64,000 bases of DNA from Hemibagrus wyckioides (lineage: Eukaryota > Chordata > Actinopteri > Siluriformes > Bagridae). Location of the stretch: NCBI RefSeq assembly GCF_019097595.1, contig NC_080719.1:18266001-18330000 (forward strand), written 5' to 3'. Position numbers and translations under genes: made by a program. The notes below the pieces were generated by a model, which did no database searches, was not told the origin of the DNA, and was given only the letters and a program-made list of their open reading frames with translations. Positions 48,561 through 64,000 of this stretch are shown piece after piece (the stretch's first letter is position 1; each line of letters starts with the position of its first letter).

Positions 48561-49188
48561 GGAGCACTAAACGACATATTTGAAAAATTACATTTCTACG
48601 AATATCAAATTAGCAGAAAAGCTTCTTTAAGTCATTTAAATGCATCAGAAATAATGTCCATTCCCATTTCTCTGACCGAATTCATCAGGTGCATTGTTTA
48701 TTACGAAGAGTTTCAAACTGCTAGGCATTTCTCACATTTACAGACACAAGCCAAGCAGCTTGACAACTCACATATGAGCATGGCTTTGATTGCATCTAGA
48801 CAAAATGATTTTTTAAAAATTTTCCAATTAGTTCTAGTCAGTAGGATCCGTTCTCCCGCAAAGACGCTGGTGAGAAGATGCGGTACATATTTGCCATGAA
48901 TCCTGACTGCCATGCTCCAGATGAGACCTCAGCTGCCTTGAGACTGAAAGAAATACAATGCCCCCTGCTGCTTGTCTGGGGTATGACATGGACACTTCAA
49001 AGAGGCCTTTTCAAAGGGATTTTAGGTGTCATAGCTCTGACAGAGACAAGACACCTAGGGCTCAGGACGGCTATTGCACAAAAGCCTTCCAGCCTTCGTT
49101 CTTCAGCTTTTCTCTCACAACACTGGCATGAACGTTCATGGAGCATTTGAACAAATCTATTTTATTTTTTATCAGTAGCTATTCCTGA

Positions 49189-49190
<2 letters not shown>

Positions 49191-49224
<34 letters not shown>
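49191..49224. repeat. (GT)n microsatellite
   Basis: Uninterrupted GT dinucleotides. Confidence 0.95.
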
Positions 49225-49227
<3 letters not shown>

Positions 49228-49297
49228 AATGCACAGGTCTGTTTAGTTTCATGTTGTTAATGTAGTTTGTTTGAATATGATTGATCTGTCACATGTT

Positions 49298-49690
49298 GCA
49301 CTTTATTAGGAACACCTGTACAGCTCATACAATTATTCAATCTGCCATTTATTTGACAGCAATGCAGTGCATAACATCATGCAGATACGAACCTACAGCT
49401 TGAAGATTAGGGGGAAAAAATCACATACTCTTCCTCCAGTCTTCAAATTTCTAGAATCCAGTGGCCACTGTATCCTCAGATTCCTGTTCTTGGTTAACAG
49501 GAGTAGTGTAATGTGGTCTTCTGCTGTTATAGCTCATCTATCTCAAGGTTTGATGTGTTAGATCAGTTCTCAGATGCTTTTCTGCTCACTATGGTGGTCA
49601 AGAATGATTTTACTTGAGTTGCTGTATTCTTCCTGTCTACCAATTTGTCCATTTTCTTCTGACCTCTCACTCAGTATGGCTTTTCCACGA
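49298..49690. mobile_element. rearranged Tc1-like fragment (end and interior in opposite orientations)
   Basis: 49298-49395 reads cactttattaggaacacctg..., gtgcataacatcatgcagat, which is the terminal region of a Tc1 family in the + direction. 49464-49690 carries transposase-gene sequence of the same family in the - direction: tcctgttcttggttaacagg, gtggtcttctgctgttatag, cagatgcttttctgctcact. The two parts are joined in inverted order in grin3b intron 6. The element at 61761-62577 is a second, less scrambled copy. Confidence 0.7.
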
Positions 49691-50249
49691 ACACAACTGT
49701 CGCTTAAACTCTAGACACTGTCTTATGTGAAAATATTATACATGCCAGTGGCCAACATTGAGAGTGAGCTCTTCTTTATTGTCATTAAAGGGACAGTATA
49801 AAAAATGTGTGGTTTGAGGTTTGTGGTTTTATCTTGTAGGTATTTCTATAATGTGTTGTAACTCTGTAAATTAAATTTTATTTGTTTACTGATTTTAACA
49901 ATTGGCATTATCACAAAGCATATTTTACATAGATTTAAAAAAATTTTTATATTTATTTCTAATGAGAAGCCAGAGGCAGAAATACACCCTGAGACGATGA
50001 TGAAGCCTTGCCAAGATCCAGACTCTCTTTTCTATAACTTACATTATATAGTCAAGTGCACTTGTATTACCAGGAGCTTTTGAGCAACTTATGCATATGA
50101 GCATCATTCCATTCACCATAGACCTGCTTTAATATAATATTTTTTTTTATTCTGATACAAAAATACTACTAATAATAGGAACTATTGCGCTTGATACAGT
50201 ACAACTGATGCACTAGAAGGGAAATGATTTCTAATCACACTCTCCGGCC

Positions 50250-50350
50250 TCACCCAGATGAGGATGAGGTTCCCTTTTGAGTCTGGTCCTTCTCCAGGTT
50301 TCTTCCTCATGTCGTCTCAGGGAGTTTTTTTCCTTTTTCCTGGACACTGT
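50250..50350 (+). repeat. fish dispersed repeat fragment directly upstream of grin3b exon 7
   Basis: Contains gatgaggttcccttttgagt, ctccaggtttcttcctcatg and tctcagggagtttttttcct, as in the repeat at 23690. It ends about 70 bp before the exon 7 acceptor. Confidence 0.6.
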
Positions 50351-50419
50351 TGCCTGTGACTTGGTTCTCTGTGACTCTGTCCATTGTTTAAATGCTATGT
50401 GTGGTTTGGTCTCCTGCAG

Positions 50420-50584
50420 ACGCTGCAGATGGGGATCCGGCATTTCTCAGGGCTGTTTGTGTTGCTGTGTGTGGGCGTGACCGGGGCATTACTCACTCTG
50501 GCAGGGGAACATGCCTTCTACCGCTTGGTTCTGCCTCACATCCGACGGAGGCAGAAATTCAAGTACTGGCTCCACACCAGTCAG
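50420..50584 (+). CDS. grin3b: grin3b exon 7: M4 transmembrane helix and start of C-tail
   Basis: The acceptor is ggtctcctgcag and the donor AGTCAG/gtgaga; phase 0 at both ends (55 codons). The translation begins TLQMGIRHFSGLFVLLCVGV and continues TGALLTLAGEHAFYRLVLPH, the M4 helix followed by the charged IRRRQKFKYWLHTSQ juxtamembrane segment. ETLQM across the exon 6/7 junction and GEHAFYRL / YWLHTSQ are hallmark GluN3 sequences. The exon lies 7.75 kb after exon 6, across the longest intron seen wholly within the window. Confidence 0.96.
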
Positions 50585-50610
50585 GTGAGACACCAAAGGT
50601 TAAGGCTCCA

Positions 50611-50730
50611 ATTCCTGGTCCTGGAGTTCCACTTGTTTAATGACTTCATTGCTCTAACCTTCTCACTGAGACAGTTAGTTAGCTGATTAATTGAGATGAA
50701 CACTTAAGGCGAACTCCAGAACCAGGAAAA
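50611..50730. mobile_element. short inverted-ended repeat next to grin3b exon 7
   Basis: attcctggtcctggagttcca at the left and gaactccagaaccaggaa at the right are inverted copies about 120 bp apart, 27 bp past the exon 7 donor. It resembles the ends of a common fish hAT- or MITE-type repeat (ggtcctggagtaccac). The relation is inferred from memory. Confidence 0.5.
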
Positions 50731-51239
50731 TAAACCTGTGATTAATGACATGAGGCGAGACAGGTGAGTGATGTAAGTAACTGAAAACATATCCATAGAT
50801 TTAAAATCATCAGGATAAATGAAGGCGTTTTATTCATTAAAAATGCATTACATTCAATTGTTTTTAGATGAGTTTCATAGTAAAGATCTGTTGCTTGTTC
50901 ATAATCATTGCTCCTTTTCTTTAAATGAATAATGTGTAGTTAATGTGTTTTTCACACTTAGTTTATTTTGTATAGATTTCGTCCTGAGAAGGTAACAATC
51001 TGCAACTAATTATAAAATTGGTAACAAATAAATGTTTTATAGTAATTATTGCATTCAGCAAGCTTGAGTCTTTAAAGAAAGAGTGCCATCTGGTGGCTAA
51101 AACATGTATAAATGACGGTAATAAATAAATAAATAAATAAACGCGCAGGAAGCAGGTATGTTGGTCTCTCAGGGTTCAGAGTTCAACTGTAAACTGTGTT
51201 TAAGGGCTGTAGTTTCTTGCACGTACATCAGTTAGTTCA

Positions 51240-51276
<37 letters not shown>

Positions 51277-51304
51277 CGCGAGCGAGAGAGAGACAGAGAG
51301 AGAG
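51240..51304. repeat. (GT)n(GA)n compound microsatellite
   Basis: GT run, then GA with gcgc and gaca interruptions; grin3b intron 7. Confidence 0.95.
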
Positions 51305-51349
51305 ATTTTTTCTTACACAAACAAAACATGGCCTTGGTCAGGGCAGAAT

Positions 51350-51912
51350 AAAAGGTTAGCATTTTTGCCTCACACCTTTGTGGGTTTCAATTCCCACCTC
51401 TGTGCTATGTACACAGTTTGCATGTACTCCCTGGGCTTTGGGGTTTCCTCCTCCATGTCCTGTTAAAAGACATGTATTATAGTCTGAATGGCGTCTCTAA
51501 AGTGTCCATAGTGCAATTGTTCCATCCAGGGTGACCTCTGCCTTGTTCCCAGGCTCCCTGTGACCCTGTGTATAATATGCAGTTTAGAAAATGAATGGAA
51601 ATGATTGTGATGCTGTCTAGAACTTGTAGGGTGGAGGCCTGCATAGCACAGAGTGAGGAGAAAAACCTAGTCAAAACCCACTACTATCAGTTAATAATAC
51701 TGTGATGTTATTTTAAAAAGTCTAGATTTTATTCAAATATATGTCTGTAAGTGAACTGTAGATTGTCCCTAGCTGTAAATGTGTGTGTGGGTGTCCCCTG
51801 CATTGGTCTAGCATCCCATCCAGATTGTGTTTCTGCCTTGGTGTTCCTGGGAGAGGCTCCAGCTCCACCGCAACCTTGACCAGGATAAAGTGCTTGCTGA
51901 AGACAAATGAAC
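51350..51912 (-). repeat. two decayed copies of the fish repeat in grin3b intron 7
   Basis: 51350-51605 and 51745-51912 each show pieces of the repeat (gtttgcatgtactccctggg, ggcgtctctaaagtgtccat; cctgggagaggctccagctc, accttgaccaggataaagtg). Confidence 0.6.
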
Positions 51913-51987
51913 AATTCTCTCAGGTCTTATTGATTTTCCGAGTCGAACGCTTTCGTTTCTTTGAGATAATTGCTTGTTTTATTACAG

Positions 51988-52055
51988 AAAATTCACCGAG
52001 CGCTGAACATGACTTACGAGGACGTAAAGCGCCAGAGAGCCAATACAGAGAAAAG
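51988..52055 (+). CDS. grin3b: grin3b exon 8: proximal cytoplasmic tail
   Basis: A 68-nt exon. The acceptor is tgttttattacag and the donor AAAAG/gtatcg; it leaves with two bases of a codon. The translation is KIHRALNMTYEDVKRQRANT followed by EKR across the junction. The KIHRALN start is the GluN3B form (RLHRAIN in GluN3A), which helped assign the gene to 3B. The exon is short and was found by the expected continuation YWLHTSQ-KIHRALN. Confidence is slightly lower because the rest of this tail is poorly conserved. Confidence 0.9.
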
Positions 52056-52211
52056 GTATCGACGTTTTAATGTGGAGATCTTACTTCATGACCTCAGTGT
52101 AATTCATTCTTGTGTCACCCCTGAACTTACATCATGACGTTTTTTAATTGTTAATAATGTATCCTAGTGTCACTTTCTAATGCCGTTACTAATTTGATAA
52201 ATTCTGCATAG

Positions 52212-52755
52212 CTGTAATATTCAGAAGTCCCAGCCGGCACAACCTCCACCACCTCCGCCTCCAGGATCCTTCGCCAAGTGGAATAACGAGAGCACCCATG
52301 CAGCCAAAGAGCTCAAGGACAACAAGAGGGTTCACTTTAACCTGGAGACGCTGAACACACGCCGCCTCCTCGCACGCGTTGTCGCAGAGGGCGGTCAGGG
52401 CACCTCTGGGTCTACATCCGGAGCCGCATCCGAATCCAGTTCTGGATCTGCACCCAGTGGAAGTCGGGTATCGAGAGTGTGTGAAAACGGCGGGCCAGTG
52501 CCTCTGCAGCCACTCCCATCCGCTCCACCTCACTCGACAGATCCTCCCAAAGACGGAGAGCTGGAGGAGCTGCAGGAGAAGATCGAAGAGATCCGCAGTC
52601 AGCTGAGGGAAGCTTTGGCCCGTCGGGCCCAACTTCAGACTGCTCTCGCCAAAGAACGTGCTGCTGCTGTGATTCCACTGACCCAGGAGGGGCCGCCCAC
52701 AGTCACAGCCACGATTTGCCGCTCCCTCGTCAAAGATCTGGAAGGGAAAAGGTGA
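52212..52755 (+). CDS. grin3b: grin3b exon 9: distal cytoplasmic tail and stop codon
   Basis: The acceptor is aattctgcatag. The first C completes a Ser codon from exon 8, and the frame runs 180 further codons to TGA at 52753. It encodes the cytoplasmic tail. A run of seven prolines (QPAQPPPPPPPGSF) is followed by a basic segment with KRVHF at 52324-52338. A Gly/Ser-rich stretch with tandem GS, SES and SGS units comes next, then a predicted coiled coil (GELEELQEKIEEIRSQLREA, LARRAQLQTALAKE). That coiled coil occupies the place of the C-terminal coiled coil in mammalian GluN3 subunits. The region is GC-rich compared with the introns. The - strand also stays open for 194 codons here, which I take as a codon-bias shadow. 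Confidence 0.93.
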
Positions 52756-53325
52756 TGCTGTCGCTTTCAACACGGCCCCGCGAGGAACAACGCAACAACC
52801 AACTCAAGGCATCTTGTTTTTGATATCGATCCAAAGGCTTTCACTGATGCCTAGAATCTGCTGCAGTCCTCATGCTCCGGCATCATCAGGCTCCAAGCAC
52901 TGTTAGGCTTATGAGAACACTTATGAGACACCGATTTTTCGTAAGTAATTCAAAACTTCAGCACCCTATCCTGAAGACCCAAAAGAGAAAATTAGCCATG
53001 CAGCTGAGGCCTAAAGACATCCAACACTCTCTGGATATAAGGCAGGACACATAAGCATGGCTATCTATCTCATGTCTCCTCTTGTGTGGAGAGTATGCAC
53101 AGGATTTCTACATGCTCCTCTCTGCAGATTTGGTTTTTGGGGTTTATGGGAGTTTCGGCTTGGGATTTGAAACATGACCTAAATTCTGTCAGTAGTTAAG
53201 AAGACAAAAAAAACATTTGGTGGGTTTTAAATGTTTTGTTCAGTTATGCAGTATTTGATCTGAAATTATAGTATTGTTAATTGGGCCTGGATGTTTTTCA
53301 CAAATAAAGTCTAATATAAGAATGG
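52756..53325 (+). other. grin3b: grin3b 3' UTR (probable)
   Basis: The sequence directly after the stop has no ORF or repeat that I recognise. A canonical AATAAA lies at 53303-53308, so cleavage would be expected roughly 10-30 bases later. The end coordinate is an estimate; a more distal site is possible. Confidence 0.6.
53303..53308 (+). promoter_or_regulatory. polyadenylation signal AATAAA of grin3b (candidate)
   Basis: A canonical hexamer about 550 bases after the stop codon, in the sense orientation. It is the first well-placed canonical signal I found downstream of the stop. Confidence 0.55.
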
Positions 53326-53891
53326 CTAATGAGGGTTTGTTAATTATGAATTCTCCTAAAGAGGAAAGTGATGATGACTCAGAGGGTGGAAAATTTGATG
53401 GGATCTCAACAGGATTTCTTTAACCTGTTATTGAAACTCACCCATAATCATAAGCAGTGTTTATTTTGTTAATGTTATGTCAGAGGTGATGTGTGAATAG
53501 TTTTCTATACGATTACACTATGATCATGTTAGAAATTTGAAATCTGAAGGTAACTCTATCCAGCCTTCCTTCCAAAATAAGGTTATATAGGGCTAAATGA
53601 TCATTCTTAAATATTAGAAAATCAAATGATCCTAAATAAATCATGAAATCCTACCAGATTGTCCCCAAAGTGAGGACCCCAGGGGTCCATGAAGCAAAGC
53701 CAGGTGGTCTGTGATTTTCTAATTTCGTTACAATGATTACAATTACAAGATATTTTTTAAATCTACTAGACCAACAAATAGCCCAAAATAGCACTCTACA
53801 CCTTTAAATAATGTACCTGTTTTCTTTTTAATGTAAAATAAGTCTGTATTAAATGTCTGTCCTCATACTCCAGACATCGATAAAACTTATA

Positions 53892-55369
53892 GTCAGGTCC
53901 GTAAGTATTTGCACAGTGACACACTTTTGGTTATTCTGCCGCTGTTCGCCACCAGAAACGGATTCGAAACGAAGCAATCGATGTGATTGAAGTGTCGGCT
54001 TTCGGCTTCAATTCGAGGAGTTTGAACTATTTAAGAATTACGGCCATTGTTTTCAGTCACTTCATTTTCACACGCACAAAAGCACCTGGATGATGTGGTC
54101 TGCTTCGGATCGTGAGCCTTTCCTGTCCTTCTCCATACTCCTTTGTTCCTCATCATTCTGCTACACATTCATCTTGGTTTTATCTGTCCAAAGAATCTTG
54201 TTGCAGAACTGACTGATAAGCCGTTTCATAGCTTGGCTGGGTTCCTCGTGGTTTCATAATTACTGAGATTTAAATAAAAAAAAAAAAGTCTGGAGGTGAT
54301 TCCAGCTGTTCAATTTACATGGAGTAGCTGTTCAGGTTCATGGAACTCTCAGAATGTGGTTTAATGATGTGTCGAAGGAGAAGCCAATTCAACAGTTTGG
54401 TACGTTCTTAAAAAGAGGAAATTCCCTGGTGAGCTTAGACACACCAAAAGGCCTAGAAGACAACTCCTTCCAAACATCGAGCTCAGTCAAGAACACCCTC
54501 GAGATGGAGGGGTGTCATCGTCAAGGTCTACAATTAAGAGACACCTAGATGAATGTAAATACAGAGGGTTTTACTTCAAGATGCATGCCAGTGGTAATAC
54601 TCAAGCACAGAAAGGTCAGATTAGACTTAGATTAGAAAAAAATAAAAGCCTGCTCAGTTCTGCAACAAGTTTCTTTGGACAGATGAAACCGGGATGAACT
54701 TGTGATGATGAACAGAGGAGTATGGAGTAGGAAATTCTCACAATCCAAAGCAGACTACATCACCTGTTAGACATGGTGAAGACAGTGTTATGGTTTGGGC
54801 AGGTAGTGGAACTGGTCTTTAGTGAAGATGTGACTGCTAATAGAAGTAGCAGGATGAATTGTGAAGTGTTTAGAGCTAAACCTAATGCTCAGATTGAAAA
54901 AAAAACGCTACACAGATGGTTACCGATGGCTGACGACCCAAAAGTACCATGAAAGCAACACAAGTTTCTTAAGGCAAAGAAATGCAATGTTTTTAAATGG
55001 AGTCAGTCACCTGACCTCAACAGAACTGAGCTCGCATTTCACTCACTGAAGACAAAACCACAAACAAACAGCTGAAGGCAGTACAATCCTGGCAGAGCAG
55101 CTCAAGGGACGAAACCCAGCATTTGGTGATATCTATGAGTTCCAGATCTCAGGCAGTTATTGACTGCAAAGGATTTACATCCAAGTATTACAAATAATCA
55201 TTATATGTATACGTTAGTTTATCCTATTACTTTGTGCTTGTACATTAAAATGGAGGGTTAATGCAATATTTTTGTTAAACCCCTTGAATTGTCTACATTT
55301 TAAATCCAGTGTTGTGATGTACAGAGGGAAAATTCTGAAAACTGTCACTGTCTGAATATTTACTGACCC
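53892..55369 (+). mobile_element. Tc1-like DNA transposon, decayed full-length copy
   Basis: The ends are inverted: ggtccgtaagtatttgcaca..gtgac on the left (53896 on) and gtcactgtctgaatatttactgaccc on the right (55344-55369). This is the pattern of teleost Tc1 elements ending in cagtcaggtccataagtatt. The interior, + orientation, resembles a Tc1 transposase gene: gtttctttggacagatgaaac near 54668, gttatggtttgggcaggtag near 54788, cacctgacctcaacagaact near 55009, and gcagttattgactgcaaagg near 55152. It is broken by stops and deletions, so it is inactive. It occupies most of the gap between the two convergent genes. Confidence 0.85.
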
Positions 55370-57675
55370 GCCTATATTTCCTCATGTACACCCTTAAAAA
55401 AAACATTAAAGAAAAAACATAATTCTGTAACACGGAAACCATATAATTGACGTTAAGTAAATTTTGTGTGTCCAATCAATGCAGTTGGGATTTTAGGTGT
55501 TATATTGTCCTTGCACCAAGCTAATAATAGACCACTGCATATGCGGGACGCATACTCAATCTCTAGTAAGCTTGTTTCATAAACAATTGGGTAGGAGATA
55601 TTACAGCTGCAAATAGCGTAAAGCCGACAATAACCGGTTTTATATTGCTTGATGCATTATTTATAACAGAGCTCAATTCTGAAATTAAATGTGAGAGCAA
55701 CAATGAGAAGTAACCACAAGCAAGCATGCGGAGTGGAAAATCCTTTTGTCTGTTTATGCATTTCGTTTTTAACATTTAAATACAACTGAATGAAAGAGCA
55801 AACAGAGTTCATCACAGAACTGTGGGGTTTTTTTTCATCGTCTATGATGAACGGATAGAAACTCATCATCTTGCATTCTGACACAGAACGGCAAATAGGC
55901 ACAGGAAAAATAAGGAGAAAATCGATCATAAAAGCTCATTGGTGGAGTGCTCATGCTGAAAATCTCTCTCAAACTGACTTGACTTATTGCACACGTTTTG
56001 GATAAAACCATCTTCCCAGAGCCACTGGAGCTTACCTTGTCATTTGTTGCATAGCCTTTGAATGAAACCCTGCCAAAGGAAATTGCACTTCCACGTCTTC
56101 TCTCTCCTAAAGATTAGAGACAATCTGCTTACACGTTAAGCTTAGTCTATCGGACAGAACGAAGTCTGTTGTACTCAATTAATCATCTCTTTCAATAGGC
56201 ATTATCTGTCTAAAGCATACAACTTAAAAAGCTTTTTCATCTATTTGTGCACACAAAATATTCACTGATCTTTGACGATGCTGGATACTTACATAATGAC
56301 CGATTCATTTTGCAGACCTTTTGAAAGGCAGTTAAATAATAATGTTCTCCTGCACTTCTTTGACACCCATTGTGTCTTGCTTACTGTTAAACATTGAACT
56401 ATGTCTTGTTAAGCCTTGCAGTACCAAAGGGAGTCACAAAAATGTTTCTCCTACATTCCGTTAGAGTTACTATTTGATGGAAAAATGGGTTTTGTAGGGG
56501 GAAAATGGACCCATTCGTATGGCTACTTTTTTTTTTTTATAACGCAATTAATGCATACACATAAGCAAAGAGCAACAAAACAGGATCAAGCACATTAATA
56601 AGATGTTCCCAATGAGAAGACTTTAGAGCTGTGGTATAACCTTATAGCACTATGTAACAGGTTCACAGTACCAAATGCTAAAGGCGACCATTCTCAAAGC
56701 CCACAAATGAAACATCCTGAACTGAAGGCCTAAAGCTGAAGGAATTAATAGCCTTAACTAACTGTACCCCTAAATAAAGAGGACGTATCAGGACAAATTA
56801 CAAGACTTGCTCTCTAACCAGACGGGATTTACTGGGTCACCTTTACAGATCTTCTTGGAATTGCACAGAAACAGACTGAACTTACCAGTTTCATAATGAA
56901 ATTAGTGCAGCAATTATAAAGACTAACAATCTTTTCCAAATAGATTTTTTTTTCCCTTGAGAAAGGAGTTCAAAAAATACGGTCATTGACACCTTAATGC
57001 AGTCTTCAAAAATCACTTAAAATACAACAAGTTTTCAAGGCATCATGGACTAAGACTATACTTTCACAAGGTAAACTACTTCCAGGTGAGAGCTTGGTTT
57101 CAACTTTACACTGGGTCGTCTGCTACTGCATAAGAACCTTATACCTCAAAAACTCGAATGTAATCATGATTAACCGCTATTTGGCTTGAATTATCAGATA
57201 CAATAATGATGAGACGTTCATTTGAAATAACGCAGGTCAGTGCTGAGCTCTGAATGACTCCCACTATGCCATTAGCAGTTCTATCATTGTTAAACGCATT
57301 ACTGTATACAAACACACCCAGTGTTTAAAGAAACCAATCATTAATCAATCATCTTTAAAAAACAAACAAAAACAAAACAAAAAAAAAAAAAACACAATTG
57401 CTCTCCAAATAATCACACCCCCACATGTGGTGCATTTTCAAAATAATTCAAGAAGCATCCATTTTCACTTCAAGTCCTTAAGAAAAGAAAACTAACTTTT
57501 CCCCCACCCCTTTTTAGGCTGTGATTACATCACATTCCATCGCTGTTGGTGCTCTTCTTCCTCCTTGACGCGTTATGGATGCATTTAGGGTGAAAAGCTC
57601 TGCTGCTGCTGCTAGTTGAAGAGGTAAAAAGGCGGAATTATGGGGTTTGGACCTGAACCCGAGGAAGGGCTGAGC
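55370..57675 (-). other. probable tmem259 3' UTR and intergenic remainder
   Basis: There is no convincing ORF. The sequence just below the tmem259 stop carries a CTG run (about 57599-57613) and looks like 3' UTR on the - strand, but I could not find a canonical AATAAA (TTTATT on the forward strand) to fix its end. An A-rich tract lies at 57355-57393. The rest is plain AT-rich sequence without a repeat that I can name. Confidence 0.4.
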
Positions 57676-58365
<690 letters not shown>

Positions 58366-58477
58366 CTATATACACATGTATACAGACTTACAGCACAATG
58401 ATACACGACCAAAATTATACAGTTACCATAGCTGTCAAATTTGCCTGATTTGCTAACCAACACACTATATAAGCTTA

Positions 58478-58714
<237 letters not shown>

Positions 58715-58922
58715 TCAAGGTGATTCTAATCTCTCTTAAATCTTTCATTTGAATCATTATTGGTTATTGGTAACTTGAATCTTGAAGCCTGGTTGTTGGG
58801 GTAAAACGATCTTGTACTAGAGAGTGGCCAAGGAACTACATACAACTCCAAAGATGAATATAAATCCTGTGCATGATAGATTAAAAGGTCCCAGGTACCA
58901 GTTTTCTTGCCATCTTCGATCA

Positions 58923-59222
<300 letters not shown>

Positions 59223-59456
59223 TTAGATTGGGTCAGAAATTTTAAACATCTACTTCGTTAAAGCTGTGTGGATGATACTAAAAGCATTAAACTTTTTAAT
59301 AAACATTAAGATATTCATGTCACTATACGGTGTTTGGATTTATGCATATTCTGTAAAGTTGGCATGTACACAGAGATATAAGACCTCACTGACTGCTGTC
59401 ACCATCAGGTATAGAGAGTGCAGTGCATGTTTAGTAAATGTGACATGCTGGTGCTA

Positions 59457-59612
<156 letters not shown>

Positions 59613-59621
59613 TTAAAATCA

Positions 59622-60082
59622 CATGACCAAAAGTATGTGGTCACCTGACCAACACAATCAAGGCTTCTTTTTTTTTTTAAATGCAATTCCAGGTGATTTC
59701 CCATTTTGTTGGTTTTGGAATATGGCCCTGATTCGTAATCATTCAGCCACAAGAGCATTAGTGAGATCAAACAGTAATGTTGGGTGAGGAAGTCAGCATT
59801 ACATTGCAAGCGGTGTTAAAGTCAAGGCTCGGTGCAGGACACTCAAGTTCTTCCAAACCAACCTTCACAAACTATGCCTTCATGGAGCTTGCTTTGTGCA
59901 CAGGGGCACTGTCATGCTGGAACAGGTTTGAGCCCCTTAGTTCCAGTGAAGGGAAATTGTAAAAATACTGCAGCATACAAAGACATTCTAGACAGAAGAA
60001 GCAGTTTGGGAAAGAACCACTTGTGATGGTCTGAAGAGAAAATGGTGTGATGGTCAGGTGTCCACAAATTTCTGGTCATATA
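59622..60082. mobile_element. non-autonomous Tc1-like element with terminal inverted repeats
   Basis: The left end, catgaccaaaagtatgtggt-cacctgacca, and the right end, ggtcaggtgtccacaaattt-ctggtcata, are imperfect inverted copies. This is the signature of a widespread teleost Tc1 family whose ends read ccaaaagtatgtggacacc. The interior has no intact transposase. It lies inside a tmem259 intron (59549-60115) and fills most of it. Confidence 0.8.
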
Positions 60083-60115
60083 GGCGAGAGCCTAGAACAG
60101 TGTCTTTGAGCTTAC

Positions 60116-60173
60116 CTATGAAAACAAAGATTTGGTGGTGGGAATAACGGAGCAGCATGGACACAGACAATGT
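60116..60173 (-). CDS. tmem259: tmem259 visible exon 4 of 8: transmembrane helix continued
   Basis: A 58-nt exon. Acceptor cttctacag, donor TTCATAG/gtaagc; enters in phase 0 and leaves with one base. The translation is TLSVSMLLRYSHHQIFVFI, identical to the corresponding human segment. It is far too short to appear as an ORF and was found by continuity with its neighbours. Confidence 0.95.
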
Positions 60174-60373
60174 CTGTAGAAGATGGAAGAAACGGTTAAA
60201 CCAATACAGAGAAACAACTTGTCACATTAGTAGTTCGTCAGTGCATCTCAGCATTATGAGTGAATTTGTATATTATTTATTAAAAGCATCAAAAAGTAAA
60301 CAATTTTTATTCATTTATCCTTCACGCACATCTCTGTAAATTTAATCAAAATTGTTTGACCAAATAAATTCTA

Positions 60374-60577
<204 letters not shown>

Positions 60578-60580
60578 CTA

Positions 60581-64000
<3,420 letters not shown>

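Larger units (their letters stand above)
50585..51987. other. grin3b intron 7
   Basis: 1403 bp, mostly made of repeats: the inverted-ended element at 50611-50730, a GT/GA microsatellite, and two copies of a common fish repeat. 50735-51235 shows nothing recognisable except a short AAAT run. Confidence 0.85.

Noticed and set aside
48555..48899. 114-codon + strand frame
   Set aside because: Starts in the (GAAT)n run, has no domain or splice context, and its composition looks non-coding.
52189..52773. 194-codon - strand frame opposite grin3b exon 9
   Set aside because: Antisense shadow of a GC-rich coding exon. No homology, and the sense frame has the expected coiled coil and stop.
54354..55049. 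Short + strand frames between the two genes as small genes
   Set aside because: They are fragments of a decayed Tc1-like transposase frame broken by stops.

Overview
The window is vertebrate nuclear DNA, almost certainly from a ray-finned fish. The coding signal is in small exons flanked by GT-AG introns. The remainder is AT-rich and full of microsatellites, minisatellites, Tc1-like transposon remnants and other repeats that look typical of teleosts. The repeat mix fits an otophysan fish such as a catfish, but the species cannot be fixed from sequence alone. I see no prokaryotic operons, CRISPR arrays, rRNA genes or confident tRNA genes.

Two genes are present, in a convergent (tail-to-tail) arrangement. 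On the + strand, eight exons between 30388 and 52755 encode about 970 residues of an ionotropic glutamate receptor of the NMDA type, GluN3B (grin3b). They cover the second half of the amino-terminal domain, the S1 and S2 halves of the glycine-binding domain, M1, the re-entrant M2 loop, M3, M4 and the whole cytoplasmic tail to the stop codon. The first coding exon (signal peptide and start of the amino-terminal domain) is not visible and probably lies left of the window. On the - strand, eight exons between 63380 and 57676 encode the C-terminal two thirds of membralin (tmem259), a multi-pass ER membrane protein. Its 5' exons lie beyond 64000. GRIN3B and TMEM259 are also convergent neighbours in human (19p13.3), so the window preserves an old vertebrate gene pair.

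Layout: 1-30387 has no recognisable exon and is probably intron 1 of grin3b (or partly 5' flank). It holds an A-rich repeat (2.1-2.9 kb), a 1.5-kb minisatellite (3.3-4.8 kb), a long foldback palindrome (6.8-7.5 kb), a 24-bp minisatellite (16.6-17.4 kb) and many dispersed repeats. 30388-52755 is grin3b with its introns. Intron 4 contains a second long palindrome, and introns 5 and 6 contain a LINE fragment, a MITE with TA target duplications and a scrambled Tc1 copy. 52756-57675 is the interval between the two stop codons, containing the grin3b 3' UTR, a decayed Tc1-like element and the probable 3' UTR of tmem259. 57676-64000 is tmem259 with two more transposon insertions in introns.

All exon boundaries were set by eye from GT-AG splice signals, reading-frame continuity across every junction and resemblance to remembered family sequences. 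No database search was run. I found no convincing new biological system. The points most worth checking are the two related foldback palindromes, the rearranged Tc1 copy, an unnamed three-copy repeat, and a candidate PP1-docking (RVxF) motif in the GluN3B tail.
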